From Thalassospira povalilytica (GTDB lineage Bacteria > Pseudomonadota > Alphaproteobacteria > Rhodospirillales > Thalassospiraceae), in contig NZ_PGTS01000003.1 of assembly GCF_002844235.1 (NCBI RefSeq), forward strand, positions 592,125 to 656,124: DNA of 64,000 nucleotides. The letters run 5' to 3'. The translations under genes were made by a program, and so were the position numbers. The first letter of the stretch is position 1. The number at the start of each line of letters is the position of its first letter. Shown in pieces: positions 17,828 to 27,220 of this stretch. The notes under the pieces are model-generated. The model had not been told where the DNA came from. It was given only the letters and a program-made list of their open reading frames with translations, and searched no databases.

Positions 17828-20065
17828 TCAAGCTGCCTTGATATCCGAAGTCATGGTGTCCGACGTTTCTTCTTCGCCGGGGCGGGTGCCATGCGGATTG
17901 CGCAACAGGTTGGCAATCATCCGCATTCCGACATCGCCCTGAAGGGTCAGAAGGCTTTCCGGATGGAATTGTACGGCACTGATCGGAAGGCTGCTGTGAC
18001 GAATGCCCATGATCACGCCATCGTCACTTCGCGCCGTCACCTTCAGGTCCGCAGGTAGTTCAGCCGCCTTGGCAAACAGGGAATGATACCGGCCAACAAC
18101 AATGTCTTCGGGCAATCCGTCAAACAGCGGATCGGTGGTATCGAGTTTCACCTTTGACGGTTTGCCATGCATCGGTGTGACAAGTTGACCAAGTGACCCG
18201 CCGAAAAATTCGACAATTCCCTGCAATCCAAGACATACACCAAAGACTGGCAAGCCGGCCGCAAGGGCGCGTTCGATGCTGTCGCGCAGATGGTAATCAT
18301 CTGGACGGCCGGGACCCGGCGACAGGAAGACAAGATCGGGTTTGAAATCATCAAATGCCTCGTCCGGGAAGCCGGGACGAAGTGTCAGTGTTTCGGCACC
18401 GGTTGCGCGGATATAGCTGGCAAGGTTTTGCACGAAGCTGTCTTCGTGATCGATCAAAAGAACGCGTTTGCCAATGCCCGAGCTTGCCGGGTCGATGGTG
18501 ACTTCATCCTTGGCATCGCGGGTAACGGCATCAATCATTGCCGATGCCTTAAGGACGGTTTCGGCTTCTTCGGCGTCTGATTCACTATCATAGAGCAAGG
18601 TGGCACCGGCGCGGACTTCGGCGACACCCTGTTTCAGGCGCACAGTGCGCAAGGTCAACCCGGTATTGAGATCACCATTACACAGAACCGCACCAATCGC
18701 CCCGCCATACCATGCGCGCGCACTGCGTTCGACGGCTTCGATATGTTGCATGGCTGCACGTTTGGGGGCACCCGTCACAGTGACAGCCCAGCAATGGGTC
18801 AGAAAGGCATCAAGCGCATCAAACCCGTCACGCAGGCGGCCTTCGACATGATCGACCGTGTGGATCAGGCGTGAATACATTTCGATCTGGCGGCGACCAA
18901 GAATGCGGATGCTTCCGGGTTTGCAAACGCGGGCCTTGTCATTGCGATCAACATCGGTGCACATCGTCAGTTCCGACTCATCCTTGGTCGAATTAAGCAA
19001 TGTGCGAATGTTTTCGGCATCTTCAATCGCATCGCGACCACGGGCAATCGTGCCCGAAATCGGACAGGTTTCAATACGCTGCCCTTTGACCCGGACATAC
19101 ATTTCGGGTGATGCACCAATAAGATGTTCCCCGTCACCAAGATTGATCAGGAAGCCATAAGGGGCCGGATTGCGGCGTTTAAGACGGCGGAAAATTTCCG
19201 AAGGTGCGGTGGCACAAGGGGTTCTGAAAACGCGGCTGGGGACAACTTCGAACAGTTCGCCACGGGCAAAGCGGGGCTTGGTTTCATCGACGATGGCGGC
19301 ATATTCGCCGGTTTTCATGTCATTTTCGACAACGGCATTGTTGCCGCGCGATGGCGGATGGGGCTGGGAATTGCGGGGCAGGCCGGCCGTGCTGTGCCCG
19401 TCAGGGGTGATGAATTCGTATTCGATCCGGGTGGCGATTTTTGACGCATGATCGACCGTGATCAAACGGTCGGGCAGGAACAGGTGGATGTCCTTGTGAT
19501 CGGACGGGCGGTCCTGTGTCAGGTTGATCTGTTCGAAATGAAGCGCGATGTCATAGCCGAACGCGCCATAAAGCCCCAGGCGTTCATCGCCCTTGTGACC
19601 AAACAGATCGCGCAGCGCGCGGACGACCGAAAACAGACTTGGTTGCTGACTGCGTTCTTCCTCGGCAAACCAGGAAGCGGGCTTTTTGACCACGCCATAA
19701 AGGCCATCTTCACCATCGGTGATGCTGTCGACATGCGGATGGCTTCCCAGAATGTCGGAAATCACATCCAGCAGGACCCGACCGCGGTCATTCAAGGCCC
19801 TTACCGCGAAACCGCGTTCCCGCCCGACAATTTCAAGTGGCGGCGCATCAAACCCCATATCCCACCGTGAATAGCGACCCGGGAATTCATAGCTTGAAGA
19901 CAGAAGCACCCCCTTGGTCTGATCAAGGGCGTCAATCAGGCCTTCGGTGGCGTTTTCATAGCCAATGGTGGTCATGCGACGAATGACCGAAACACCGCCA
20001 TCGGTGGTATATCGGTATTCGGCCTGATCGTCGGAAATGCCGGTTTCCTGAATTGGGGTCGTCAC
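17828..20065 (-). CDS. trpE: Fused anthranilate synthase TrpE(G)
   Basis: This fused enzyme makes anthranilate from chorismate and glutamine, the first step of tryptophan synthesis. The 745-residue protein carries the chorismate-binding component in the first two thirds (CPISGTIARGRDAIEDAENI, TGAPKRAAMQHIEAVE, GGAIGAVLCNGDLNTG) and a glutamine amidotransferase in the last third with nucleophile Cys in FGVCLGLQG and His in VQFHPES. Fusions of this form are usual in alphaproteobacteria. The start is a GTG at 20065 with AGGAGT seven bases before. A Trp-rich leader peptide and attenuator lie just upstream. Confidence 0.97.
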   Translation of the reverse strand: MTTPIQETGISDDQAEYRYTTDGGVSVIRRMTTIGYENATEGLIDALDQTKGVLLSSSYEFPGRYSRWDMGFDAPPLEIVGRERGFAVRALNDRGRVLLDVISDILGSHPHVDSITDGEDGLYGVVKKPASWFAEEERSQQPSLFSVVRALRDLFGHKGDERLGLYGAFGYDIALHFEQINLTQDRPSDHKDIHLFLPDRLITVDHASKIATRIEYEFITPDGHSTAGLPRNSQPHPPSRGNNAVVENDMKTGEYAAIVDETKPRFARGELFEVVPSRVFRTPCATAPSEIFRRLKRRNPAPYGFLINLGDGEHLIGASPEMYVRVKGQRIETCPISGTIARGRDAIEDAENIRTLLNSTKDESELTMCTDVDRNDKARVCKPGSIRILGRRQIEMYSRLIHTVDHVEGRLRDGFDALDAFLTHCWAVTVTGAPKRAAMQHIEAVERSARAWYGGAIGAVLCNGDLNTGLTLRTVRLKQGVAEVRAGATLLYDSESDAEEAETVLKASAMIDAVTRDAKDEVTIDPASSGIGKRVLLIDHEDSFVQNLASYIRATGAETLTLRPGFPDEAFDDFKPDLVFLSPGPGRPDDYHLRDSIERALAAGLPVFGVCLGLQGIVEFFGGSLGQLVTPMHGKPSKVKLDTTDPLFDGLPEDIVVGRYHSLFAKAAELPADLKVTARSDDGVIMGIRHSSLPISAVQFHPESLLTLQGDVGMRMIANLLRNPHGTRPGEEETSDTMTSDIKAA

Positions 20066-20133
20066 GTTCAGATACTCCTTTTGGGGCCTAGTGCCGCAGG
20101 AGCCATGTGATGATCAGGAAAAAGGGAAGTCTG

Positions 20134-20212
20134 AAAAACACAAAGCCGCCTGCAAGAATGAGGCGGCCGGTATGTTCAGGGCATGTGTATTGGCCGCCCG
20201 CTTAAGCGAGCC
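20134..20212 (-). promoter_or_regulatory. Tryptophan attenuator (terminator and antiterminator) before trpE(G)
   Basis: On the minus strand the transcript can fold three ways. A 1:2 hairpin pairs GCTCGC with GCGGGC across the leader stop codon. An antiterminator pairs bases at 20192-20198 with 20162-20168. A terminator pairs 20161-20167 with 20145-20151, followed by TTTGTGTTTTT. The terminator and antiterminator share one strand, so only one forms. When Trp is scarce, stalling on the leader Trp codons frees the antiterminator. This layout is the classic trp design, and I read the pairings directly. Confidence 0.9.
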
Positions 20213-20246
20213 ACCACCAACGATTGGAAATACGGATCGGGTTCAT
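20202..20246 (-). CDS. trpL: trp leader peptide with three tandem Trp codons
   Basis: The 14-residue peptide MNPIRISNRWWWLA has three consecutive Trp codons directly before its stop, and the stop lies inside the 1:2 stem of the attenuator. A further in-frame ATG at 20261 would add MKTHG. No strong ribosome site precedes either start. Similar WWW leader peptides control trpE(G) in rhizobia. Its translation senses charged tRNA-Trp rather than making a functional protein. Confidence 0.88.
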   Translation of the reverse strand: MNPIRISNRWWWLA

Positions 20247-20293
20247 GCCATGTGTTTTCATGGCTCAAACCATGTGCGCAAAATTTCCCGGCG

Positions 20294-21289
20294 TCAAGGC
20301 TTTTGCGTCGAGCTGTTGCCTTCTGCCTCTTTGAGTTCCATGTGCAGGGGCTGATGGCAATGCGGACAGGTAAGAATCTCGTCACTTTCATTGCGGTGAA
20401 CGTCGCGGATGTCATCAAGAACAGATTGGGCCTGTTCGTCACTGATCCCGAGTTCTTCCTGATGGGATTTCAGTTTGTGGCGAACCCGTTCTGTCAGACG
20501 TTTGCCCATCAGCTGACGGGTGGCCTGATGACGGTATTCATTTTCGCGACGTCGCAATTCCGCATTGAAGGCCGATGCCAGAATACCGGCCGGAACCGCA
20601 ACAATCCCGATCCCTGTCAGGGAAATGACACTGGCCAGGAATTTGCCAAACGGTGTGATTGGCACAACGTCGCCATAGCCGACCGTGGCAAGGGTAATGA
20701 CGCTCCAATACAATGCCTTAAGCAGGTTGCCAAATGCATCCGGCTGGGCTTCGTGTTCGGCGACATAGATCGCACCGGCACTGAATACCAGCATACAGGC
20801 CAGTGCGGCGCTGGCGGCACCAAAAATGCCCAATTGCTGTCGAAACACCAGCAACATCAATTCCAGCCCGGTGGAATAGCGGGTGAATTTCAGCAAACGC
20901 AGCAACCGGATGATCCGCACAAATCGCAAATCGACGGATGTAAAGAACCACAGAAGGATCGGCAGGATCGCCAGAAGATCAATCAGCGCCATCGGCGTGA
21001 ACATATAGCGCAGGCGTGCCCACGGGCGGCCGCTGAAACGTTCGTCATCGGGGGCGGACCAGACCCGCAATGCATATTCGACGGTGAAGATCAGGGTGCA
21101 AACGATCTCGATGATGGCGAATTGCAGATAGTATCTTTCGGCCAGTTCGTGGACCGAGTCAAAAATCACCGACACGACATTGATGACAATCGCACTGGCC
21201 AGAACCAGGTGAACGAACAGGGAAAGGCGCGAATGGCGTTCAACACCATGGAGCAATTTATGTGTCTTTGAACGAAGAGTCGCTGTCAT
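20294..21289 (-). CDS. Six-TM voltage-gated-type potassium channel
   Basis: This inner-membrane channel has 331 residues. It shows six membrane segments, an S4-like helix rich in Arg (LRFVRIIRLLRLLKFTR), and the selectivity filter TLATVGYGD between S5 and S6. A cytoplasmic C-terminal tail contains helical charged stretches and one CPHC pair. I chose the ATG at 21289; a TTG at 21346 would add 19 residues. Its stop codon TGA lies inside the TTGACG that may be the -35 box of the trp leader. It sits between trpE(G) and trpF on the same strand. Confidence 0.87.
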   Translation of the reverse strand: MTATLRSKTHKLLHGVERHSRLSLFVHLVLASAIVINVVSVIFDSVHELAERYYLQFAIIEIVCTLIFTVEYALRVWSAPDDERFSGRPWARLRYMFTPMALIDLLAILPILLWFFTSVDLRFVRIIRLLRLLKFTRYSTGLELMLLVFRQQLGIFGAASAALACMLVFSAGAIYVAEHEAQPDAFGNLLKALYWSVITLATVGYGDVVPITPFGKFLASVISLTGIGIVAVPAGILASAFNAELRRRENEYRHQATRQLMGKRLTERVRHKLKSHQEELGISDEQAQSVLDDIRDVHRNESDEILTCPHCHQPLHMELKEAEGNSSTQKP

Positions 21290-21406
21290 GTCGCGCAAGC
21301 CCGATCCGGCAATAGAGTATTGATTGCCCGGTGAGTTTTGCGCCAATCGCTTCAGAAATGGTTAAATTATCAGGGCCTTATTTTCCGGCCCTGCTCAATT
21401 CGGTGA

Positions 21407-22051
21407 TCAATAGCCTTTTGCCGCGCGAACAAAATCGGCGATTTTCCGGGCGTCTTTTACACCCTTGGATTTTTCGACACCTGATGAGACGTCTACCCAT
21501 GGCGCACCGGATATCTCGACGGCTTCGGCGACATTATTGGGATCAAGACCACCGGCAAGCATCCAGTCACTTTTGAAGTTCTGACCGGTCAGCAACGTCC
21601 AGTCAAAAGATACGGCATTGCCACCGGGCAGAATGCTGTCCTTGGGTGGTTTGGCATCAAACAGCAGGAAATCGGCAACGCCGTCATAGTTGGATTTGGC
21701 ATTTTCGATGTCATCGGCGGTGCTTACCGAAATGGCTTTCATCACCTTGAGACCGAAACGTTCCTTGACCGCGGCGACGCGTTCAGGGCTTTCCTTGCCA
21801 TGGAGCTGAATGACATCAAGGCTTCCGGCCGTGATCGCATTTTCAAGTGCCTCGTCACCGGCTTCGACGAACAGGCCGACTTTCAGGATGCTGTTGGGGA
21901 CCCGTTCGGTCAGGGTTTTGGCACCCTTGAGCGATATGTGGCGCGGGCTTGGTGGAAAGAACACATATCCCAATGCATCTGCCCCGGCACTCATGGCCGC
22001 GATAAGGGCATCTTCGCTGTTGATTCCACAGATTTTGACCATGCAGCTCAT
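21407..22051 (-). CDS. trpF: Phosphoribosylanthranilate isomerase
   Basis: TrpF catalyses the Amadori rearrangement of phosphoribosylanthranilate in tryptophan synthesis. The 214-residue barrel shows KICGI with the catalytic Cys, LGYVFFPPSPRHIS, VIQLHGKESPE, LLFDAK, and the phosphate-binding end WMLAGGLDPNNVAEA and VDVSSGVEKSKGVKD. The start ATG at 22051 follows AGGAT; an internal Met (MVKICG) is also possible. It is near trpE(G) but separated from it by the channel gene. Confidence 0.95.
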   Translation of the reverse strand: MSCMVKICGINSEDALIAAMSAGADALGYVFFPPSPRHISLKGAKTLTERVPNSILKVGLFVEAGDEALENAITAGSLDVIQLHGKESPERVAAVKERFGLKVMKAISVSTADDIENAKSNYDGVADFLLFDAKPPKDSILPGGNAVSFDWTLLTGQNFKSDWMLAGGLDPNNVAEAVEISGAPWVDVSSGVEKSKGVKDARKIADFVRAAKGY

Positions 22052-22206
22052 CGGGGTATCCTGTCTTGTCGTCACTCTAATTCGCACGGCAAATAATTGG
22101 TGCGTCTGAGTCACTTAGCAGAAACTGCATCATATCGACAGGATATTTGCGATTTCCGATGGCTTTCCACTGGCAGGATAATCATTGCTGCGCTATTTTC
22201 CCGACC

Positions 22207-22980
22207 ATGAGCAAGCATACAGACCCTGCCGCGGGCGAAAACGGCGAAAACACAACCCACTTCGGGTTTCGGGATGTTCCTGAAAGCCAGAAGGCATCCA
22301 TGGTGCGCGAGGTTTTCGACACTGTCGCGTCCAAATATGATTTGATGAACGATCTGATGAGCGGCGGTATCCACCGTCTGTGGAAAGACACGTTCATCAA
22401 CGAGCTTAAGCCGCGCCCGAACATGAAGCTTCTGGACGTTGCAGGTGGCACGGGGGATATCGCATTCCGCTTTTTGAAAAATGGCGGTGGTTCGGTCACG
22501 GTATGCGACATCAACTATGAAATGCTACATGTCGGACGCGACCGGGCGGCTGACCACGGGATTTTGAAAAACATCAACTGGACCGTTGGCGATGCGCAGA
22601 AACTGCCGCTGCCCGATCACTCGGTTGATGCCTATACCATTGCGTTTGGCATCCGCAACGTTACCCGCATCGAAGAAGCTCTTTCCGAGGCGTTCCGTGT
22701 TTTGCGGCCCGGCGGAAAGTTCCAGTGCCTTGAATTTTCCAAGGTCGTCGTGCCGGGCTTCGACAAGCTTTACGATACCTATTCGTTCAAGCTTTTGCCT
22801 GAAATTGGTCGCTTTATCGCGGGGAACCGCGAAGCGTATCAATATCTGGCCGAAAGCATTCGCAAATTCCCGGATCAGGAAACCTTTGCGTCGATGATCC
22901 GTGCGGCCGGGTTCGAGCGGGTGAAATACCGCAACCTGTCGGGCGGGATTGCCGCCATTCATTCCGGTTGGCGGGTTTGA
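22207..22980 (+). CDS. ubiE: Ubiquinone/menaquinone biosynthesis C-methyltransferase UbiE
   Basis: UbiE adds a methyl group to demethylquinone precursors using AdoMet. The 257-residue protein has the AdoMet-binding motif [16 protein letters not shown], the family blocks [18 protein letters not shown] and FGIRNV, the [13 protein letters not shown] post-motif and the C-terminal [10 protein letters not shown] ending. The ATG at 22207 lacks a strong ribosome site. ubiB follows with 13 bases between, forming a quinone operon. Confidence 0.96.
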   Translation: MSKHTDPAAGENGENTTHFGFRDVPESQKASMVREVFDTVASKYDLMNDLMSGGIHRLWKDTFINELKPRPNMKLLDVAGGTGDIAFRFLKNGGGSVTVCDINYEMLHVGRDRAADHGILKNINWTVGDAQKLPLPDHSVDAYTIAFGIRNVTRIEEALSEAFRVLRPGGKFQCLEFSKVVVPGFDKLYDTYSFKLLPEIGRFIAGNREAYQYLAESIRKFPDQETFASMIRAAGFERVKYRNLSGGIAAIHSGWRV

Positions 22981-22993
22981 GGGTGCTTGGCGC

Positions 22994-24556
22994 ATGATCC
23001 GGTTTGTCCGAAACAGCTTTCGCCTGCTTGCCATGGCGCGGACCCTGGCACGTCATGATGCCCTGTTCCCGCTGGCTCTTGTGCCGGGTGGAAAAATCCT
23101 GGCATTTTTTGCCCGTCTGACAGCCCCGTTTTCCGGGCGGTCCGGGTTGCCGCCGGGGCGGCGTCTGGCGCGCGCACTCGAAGAGCTTGGACCGGCATTC
23201 ATCAAGCTTGGGCAAACACTTGCGACGCGATCCGATCTGATTGGTGATGATGTTGCTGCCGATCTGTCATCGCTTCAGGACCGCTTGCCGCCTTTTTCGG
23301 CCAAAGTTGCAAAACGGATCATTACCGAACAGCTGGCCGAACCGTTTGATGTTCTGTTTGCCGAGTTCGATGAAACGCCGGTTGCCGCGGCATCAATCGC
23401 GCAGGTTCATTTTGCCACCACAACAGATGGTCGCGAAGTCGCGGTCAAGGTACTGCGTCCGGATATCAAGGTGCGGTTTGCCCGTGATCTTGATCTGTTT
23501 TACTGGGTTGCCGAAATTGTCGAATTGACCCAGCCGCGTTTGCGTCGCCTGAAACCGGTTGAAACCGTCAAGGCGCTTGAAGACAGTGTCCATCTTGAAA
23601 TGGATTTGCGTTTTGAGGCGGCCGCGGCATCGGAATTCCGCGATAATTTCGAAGATGATCCGACCTATTACATTCCCCAGATCGATTGGGAACGGACGGC
23701 CGAACATGTGATGACCATGGAACGGGTCAAAGGCGTGCGTATCGACAATGTCGAGGCCCTTGATCGCATGGGAATTGATCGTTCAGCCCTTCTGGCCAAG
23801 GCGGCGGGCGCATTTTTCCAGCAGGTTTTCCGCGACGGGTTTTTCCATGCCGACATGCATCCGGGCAACCTGTTTGTCGATGAAACCGGTCGGGTCAGCA
23901 TTGTTGATTTCGGCATCATGGGACGTGTTGATAAACAGACACGTCTGTATCTGGCGGAAATGCTTCTGGGCTTCCTGACGCGCGATTACCATCGCGTGGC
24001 CGAGGTTCATTTCGAAGCGGGCTATGTTCCGCGCAACCAGTCGCTTGAAACGTTCCAGCAGGCATGCCGGTCAATCGGCGAGCCGATCCTGGGCAAGGAA
24101 CTGGCCGATATTTCGGTGGGTCGTTTGTTGGGCCAGTTGTTCCAGATTACCGAACAGTTCGGGATGGAAACCCAGCCGCAGCTTCTGATGCTTCAGAAAA
24201 CCATGATCGTAGCCGAGGGACTTTCACGTATCCTCAGCCCGAATGAAAATATGTGGGAACTGTCGCGTCCGCTGATCGAAGACTGGATGCGTGAAAACCT
24301 TGGTCCGGAAGCCAAGGTCAAGGAAGCAGCCCTTCAGGCAGGATCAATGTTGCGACGTTTGCCCCGCGTGCTTGAAGCCGCGGAAAAGGCATCCTCGGTT
24401 CTGACCGATCAGGGGTTGCGACTGCATCCTGAAACGGTGGCGGCCATGCGCGGAAAATCGGGTAATGGCCAAAGCAAGTCGACGGGCATTTTGCGCCAGA
24501 CACTTGTTCTGTGGGTGGCGATCATTGCGCTGGGGGTTGCGGTCTATCTGAAATAG
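22994..24556 (+). CDS. ubiB: Ubiquinone biosynthesis ABC1/ADCK-type kinase UbiB
   Basis: This atypical ATPase is needed for coenzyme Q assembly. The 520-residue protein shows the family motif GPAFIKLGQTLATR, the Ala-rich loop PVAAASIAQVHFA, the invariant Lys in VAVKVLRP, the catalytic HADMHPGNLFVDETG, and the metal motif IVDFGIMGR. It ends with a C-terminal membrane segment (TLVLWVAIIALGVAVYL). The ATG at 22994 follows GAGGG. Confidence 0.96.
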   Translation: MIRFVRNSFRLLAMARTLARHDALFPLALVPGGKILAFFARLTAPFSGRSGLPPGRRLARALEELGPAFIKLGQTLATRSDLIGDDVAADLSSLQDRLPPFSAKVAKRIITEQLAEPFDVLFAEFDETPVAAASIAQVHFATTTDGREVAVKVLRPDIKVRFARDLDLFYWVAEIVELTQPRLRRLKPVETVKALEDSVHLEMDLRFEAAAASEFRDNFEDDPTYYIPQIDWERTAEHVMTMERVKGVRIDNVEALDRMGIDRSALLAKAAGAFFQQVFRDGFFHADMHPGNLFVDETGRVSIVDFGIMGRVDKQTRLYLAEMLLGFLTRDYHRVAEVHFEAGYVPRNQSLETFQQACRSIGEPILGKELADISVGRLLGQLFQITEQFGMETQPQLLMLQKTMIVAEGLSRILSPNENMWELSRPLIEDWMRENLGPEAKVKEAALQAGSMLRRLPRVLEAAEKASSVLTDQGLRLHPETVAAMRGKSGNGQSKSTGILRQTLVLWVAIIALGVAVYLK

Positions 24557-24586
24557 CCGCACCTGTCATTCCGGGAGCTTGTCCTT

Positions 24587-25039
24587 ATGACCGACGATAA
24601 TGATCGAGCCGACATCAAAGTCGAAATCAGTACGGATCGCGCGCGCATTGATCTTGCCTATTGTTATGGCTTTATCGCGTCATCCTATTGGTCGGGTGGG
24701 CGGACCCGTGGCGAATTTGACCGGTCTGTCGAAATGTCATTTCCGGTCGGGGCCTTTTGCGACGGCCGGCAAGTCGGCTTTGCGCGGGTGGTCAGTGATC
24801 AGATTGCCATTGCCTATGTCGCTGACGTGTTTGTTGATCCCGACTTTCGCAGGCGCGGGATTGCCGCCCGGATGCTTGACGCCTTGCACACGCATCCCGA
24901 ACTTCGCCGGGTGAAAAGATGGGTGCTGGCGACAGATGATATGCAACCGCTTTACCGTCAGCACGGTTACGAGGATCTGGATGATCTGATGATGATGCGC
25001 GTTGATGAGAATGCCCAAAAGCGCGATCCGCTGCGCTGA
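24587..25039 (+). CDS. GNAT family N-acetyltransferase
   Basis: The 150-residue protein has the acetyl-CoA-binding signature VADVFVDPDFRRRGIAARMLDAL and the family C terminus with LATDDMQPLYRQHGYEDL. The substrate is not evident. The start ATG follows GGGAG. It lies 30 bases after ubiB and may be cotranscribed with it; a terminator follows. Confidence 0.9.
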   Translation: MTDDNDRADIKVEISTDRARIDLAYCYGFIASSYWSGGRTRGEFDRSVEMSFPVGAFCDGRQVGFARVVSDQIAIAYVADVFVDPDFRRRGIAARMLDALHTHPELRRVKRWVLATDDMQPLYRQHGYEDLDDLMMMRVDENAQKRDPLR

Positions 25040-25056
25040 AGAAATCCGGTAAAAGA

Positions 25057-25091
25057 AAACGCCGCCACGGATTGCCGGGCGGCGTTTTTTT
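25057..25091 (+). terminator. Terminator after the GNAT gene
   Basis: AACGCCGCC pairs with GGCGGCGTT and is followed by seven T. Confidence 0.85.
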
Positions 25092-25108
25092 GGTCAGTGG
25101 CAGATGGT

Positions 25109-26767
25109 CTAGCTTGCACGGACTTCGTCAAGGAAGTTGCCGACTTCACCGCGCAATGTGCCCGATTGGCTGTTAAGTTTGTCAGATGCACCAAGTACCT
25201 GATGGGCGGCCTCGCCGGTCTGGCGGGCGGCTTCACGCATTTCATGGATGTGATTGGTCACTTCCTGCGTACTTTGAACAGCCTGCTGGACCGAGTTGGA
25301 AATCTCCGTCGTAGCTTGGCCCTGTTCCTCGACCGCGGCTGCGACCTCGGTGGCGATTTCATTCAGATTGGCGATGATGCTGGTGATGCCTTCGATCGCA
25401 CCGACAGCTTCCTGGGTTGATCCCTGAATACCGGAAATCTGTGCAGAGATATCTTCGGTCGCACGTGCGGTCTGATTGGCAAGGTTTTTGACCTCGTTGG
25501 CGACCACGGCAAAGCCCTTGCCGGCGTCACCGGCACGGGCGGCCTCGATCGTGGCGTTCAGGGCCAGAAGGTTGGTCTGTTCTGCGATGGCCTGAATGAT
25601 CTGAACCACTTCGCCGACCTTCTGGGCCGAAACATCAAGCCCCTGGACCATTTCGTTAACGCGAACGGCCTCGGTGCTGGCATTGGCGGTGATATTGGAT
25701 GTTTCATTGACGCGCGCACTGATGTCGCGGATCGAAACGGCCAGTTCTTCGGCGGCACTGGCGACGGTTTCCACACTGTGATTGGCCTGCTCGACGGCCG
25801 CGACCACAGCCTGGGAACCAGCTTCGTTCTGCTGGACTGCGGCAACCATTGTCTGGGCGACCTGTTGCATTTCACCGGATGCACCCGATACGCCATCAAC
25901 CACGCCCATAACGGTTTGCTCAAAGCGTCCGGCAAGGCCAACCATGGCTTCGCGGCGTTTGGCTTCGGCGCGTTCGCGTTCCTGTTCGCGTTCGCGATCC
26001 AGTTGGGCAACGCGTTTGGCATTTTCCTTGAAGATTTCAACAGACGATGCCATTTCGCCGATTTCGTCATTGCGCCCGACGCCCGGAACATCGACATCAA
26101 GATCGCCATCAACAAGTGATCGCATCGCACCATTGATCTTGACCATCGGGGTCAGGATTTGATTGCGCAACACAATCCAGGTCGCGCCCAGAAGAACCAC
26201 AAGGATCGCAGCAGCAAGGGCAACCTGAATGATGACCGCCTGTTTGACTTCGGCATTTACCCGATCAAGAGACCAGGCTGTCACCAGCATACCGCGATAC
26301 TGGTCTTCATCACGGCGTTTGGAATATTTGGTGATGGGGGCTGCGACAATGACCGCGTCTTCGGAAATGAAGCTGACGACTTCCTTGTTTTCGATCTGTT
26401 CAAGATAGGGCTCGACCAAGGCAGGAAGATCATGTTGGCGCAGGGTTTCTGACTGATAGGTGCCAATGGCGTCACCACCGGGATTGGCCGCGATCAGGCT
26501 GGCAAGCTGTGAACCTTCCTTGTCAGTGATTTTGCGAAATTCTTTTTCGACGGACGCGCCATCCATCGCAATGAAACCTGGCTGGACTGCAGTCGACAGC
26601 ATTTCGGTTTTTTCGACCGATTCATTATACATGATTTCGAGCATGGCTTCGTGCTGCGAAACAGTCTGAATGGTCATCATGGAGCCAAAGCCCACGACCA
26701 GAAGTGCGACGATAACGAAGATAACTTTTCGTCCGACAGAAGCACCGGATCTTTTTGGTTCAGCCAT
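25109..26767 (-). CDS. Methyl-accepting chemotaxis protein
   Basis: This 552-residue receptor has an N-terminal membrane helix (VIFVIVALLVVGFGSMMTIQ), a periplasmic sensor of about 160 residues, a second helix (VALAAAILVVLLGATWIVL), a HAMP domain (DGDLDVDVPGVGRNDEIGEM), a coiled coil and a signalling domain with the conserved hairpin tip IAEQTNLLALNATIEAARAGDAGKGFAVVANEVK. It passes ligand signals to CheA/CheW. No CheR tether is visible at the C terminus. No che genes are nearby. Confidence 0.96.
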   Translation of the reverse strand: MAEPKRSGASVGRKVIFVIVALLVVGFGSMMTIQTVSQHEAMLEIMYNESVEKTEMLSTAVQPGFIAMDGASVEKEFRKITDKEGSQLASLIAANPGGDAIGTYQSETLRQHDLPALVEPYLEQIENKEVVSFISEDAVIVAAPITKYSKRRDEDQYRGMLVTAWSLDRVNAEVKQAVIIQVALAAAILVVLLGATWIVLRNQILTPMVKINGAMRSLVDGDLDVDVPGVGRNDEIGEMASSVEIFKENAKRVAQLDREREQERERAEAKRREAMVGLAGRFEQTVMGVVDGVSGASGEMQQVAQTMVAAVQQNEAGSQAVVAAVEQANHSVETVASAAEELAVSIRDISARVNETSNITANASTEAVRVNEMVQGLDVSAQKVGEVVQIIQAIAEQTNLLALNATIEAARAGDAGKGFAVVANEVKNLANQTARATEDISAQISGIQGSTQEAVGAIEGITSIIANLNEIATEVAAAVEEQGQATTEISNSVQQAVQSTQEVTNHIHEMREAARQTGEAAHQVLGASDKLNSQSGTLRGEVGNFLDEVRAS

Positions 26768-27220
26768 TTATGGTCTCCCACTCCTTCAAAGGCTTTAAGT
26801 CGCTTCCCTAGATATACTGTCGCGCAGTTCGCCATTGATCTGGTACGAAGCCTGACAGGTATTGGCAGACTGTTTTCCTGAATCTTAAGGAATCAGGATC
26901 ATTCTGCGTTTTTATATTTTATCCACTTTACCGTGTGGGGACGTAGAAGTTGAGTAAAACCTTCTCTTCCTGCGATTGAGGCTACCCCATACAGTCACAT
27001 TCCCGAAACAAGAAACGACGGGTTTGGCGAATATTCGGTTTCTGTGAATTGAAACGACAAATACGGCTATTGGTTAGGTAATTTTTGGTAAAATATACTA
27101 ATGTGCTTATGTGAAGATATGCCGCCGACTCGATAGGGCCATGGCGTGCAGTCAGATGTCCGTGTCATCGCGCACGGGTTTGCTCCGATCAGGAAACATG
27201 CGGGGCACAAGGGGATCAGG
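26768..27220. other. 453-base intergenic region between divergent MCP and TPR genes
   Basis: The region is AT-rich relative to its surroundings. It carries a ribosome site (GGGAGA) for the chemoreceptor at its left end. On the plus strand TTGGTT (27070-27075), 18 bases, then TATACT (27094-27099) looks like a sigma-70 promoter for the TPR gene. I found no small gene or clear hairpin terminator here. Confidence 0.5.

Noticed and set aside
20183..21271. Plus-strand open frame of 362 codons opposite the potassium channel
   Set aside because: The minus-strand channel has clear membrane segments and a selectivity filter; the opposite frame is polar and Gln-rich with no motif.
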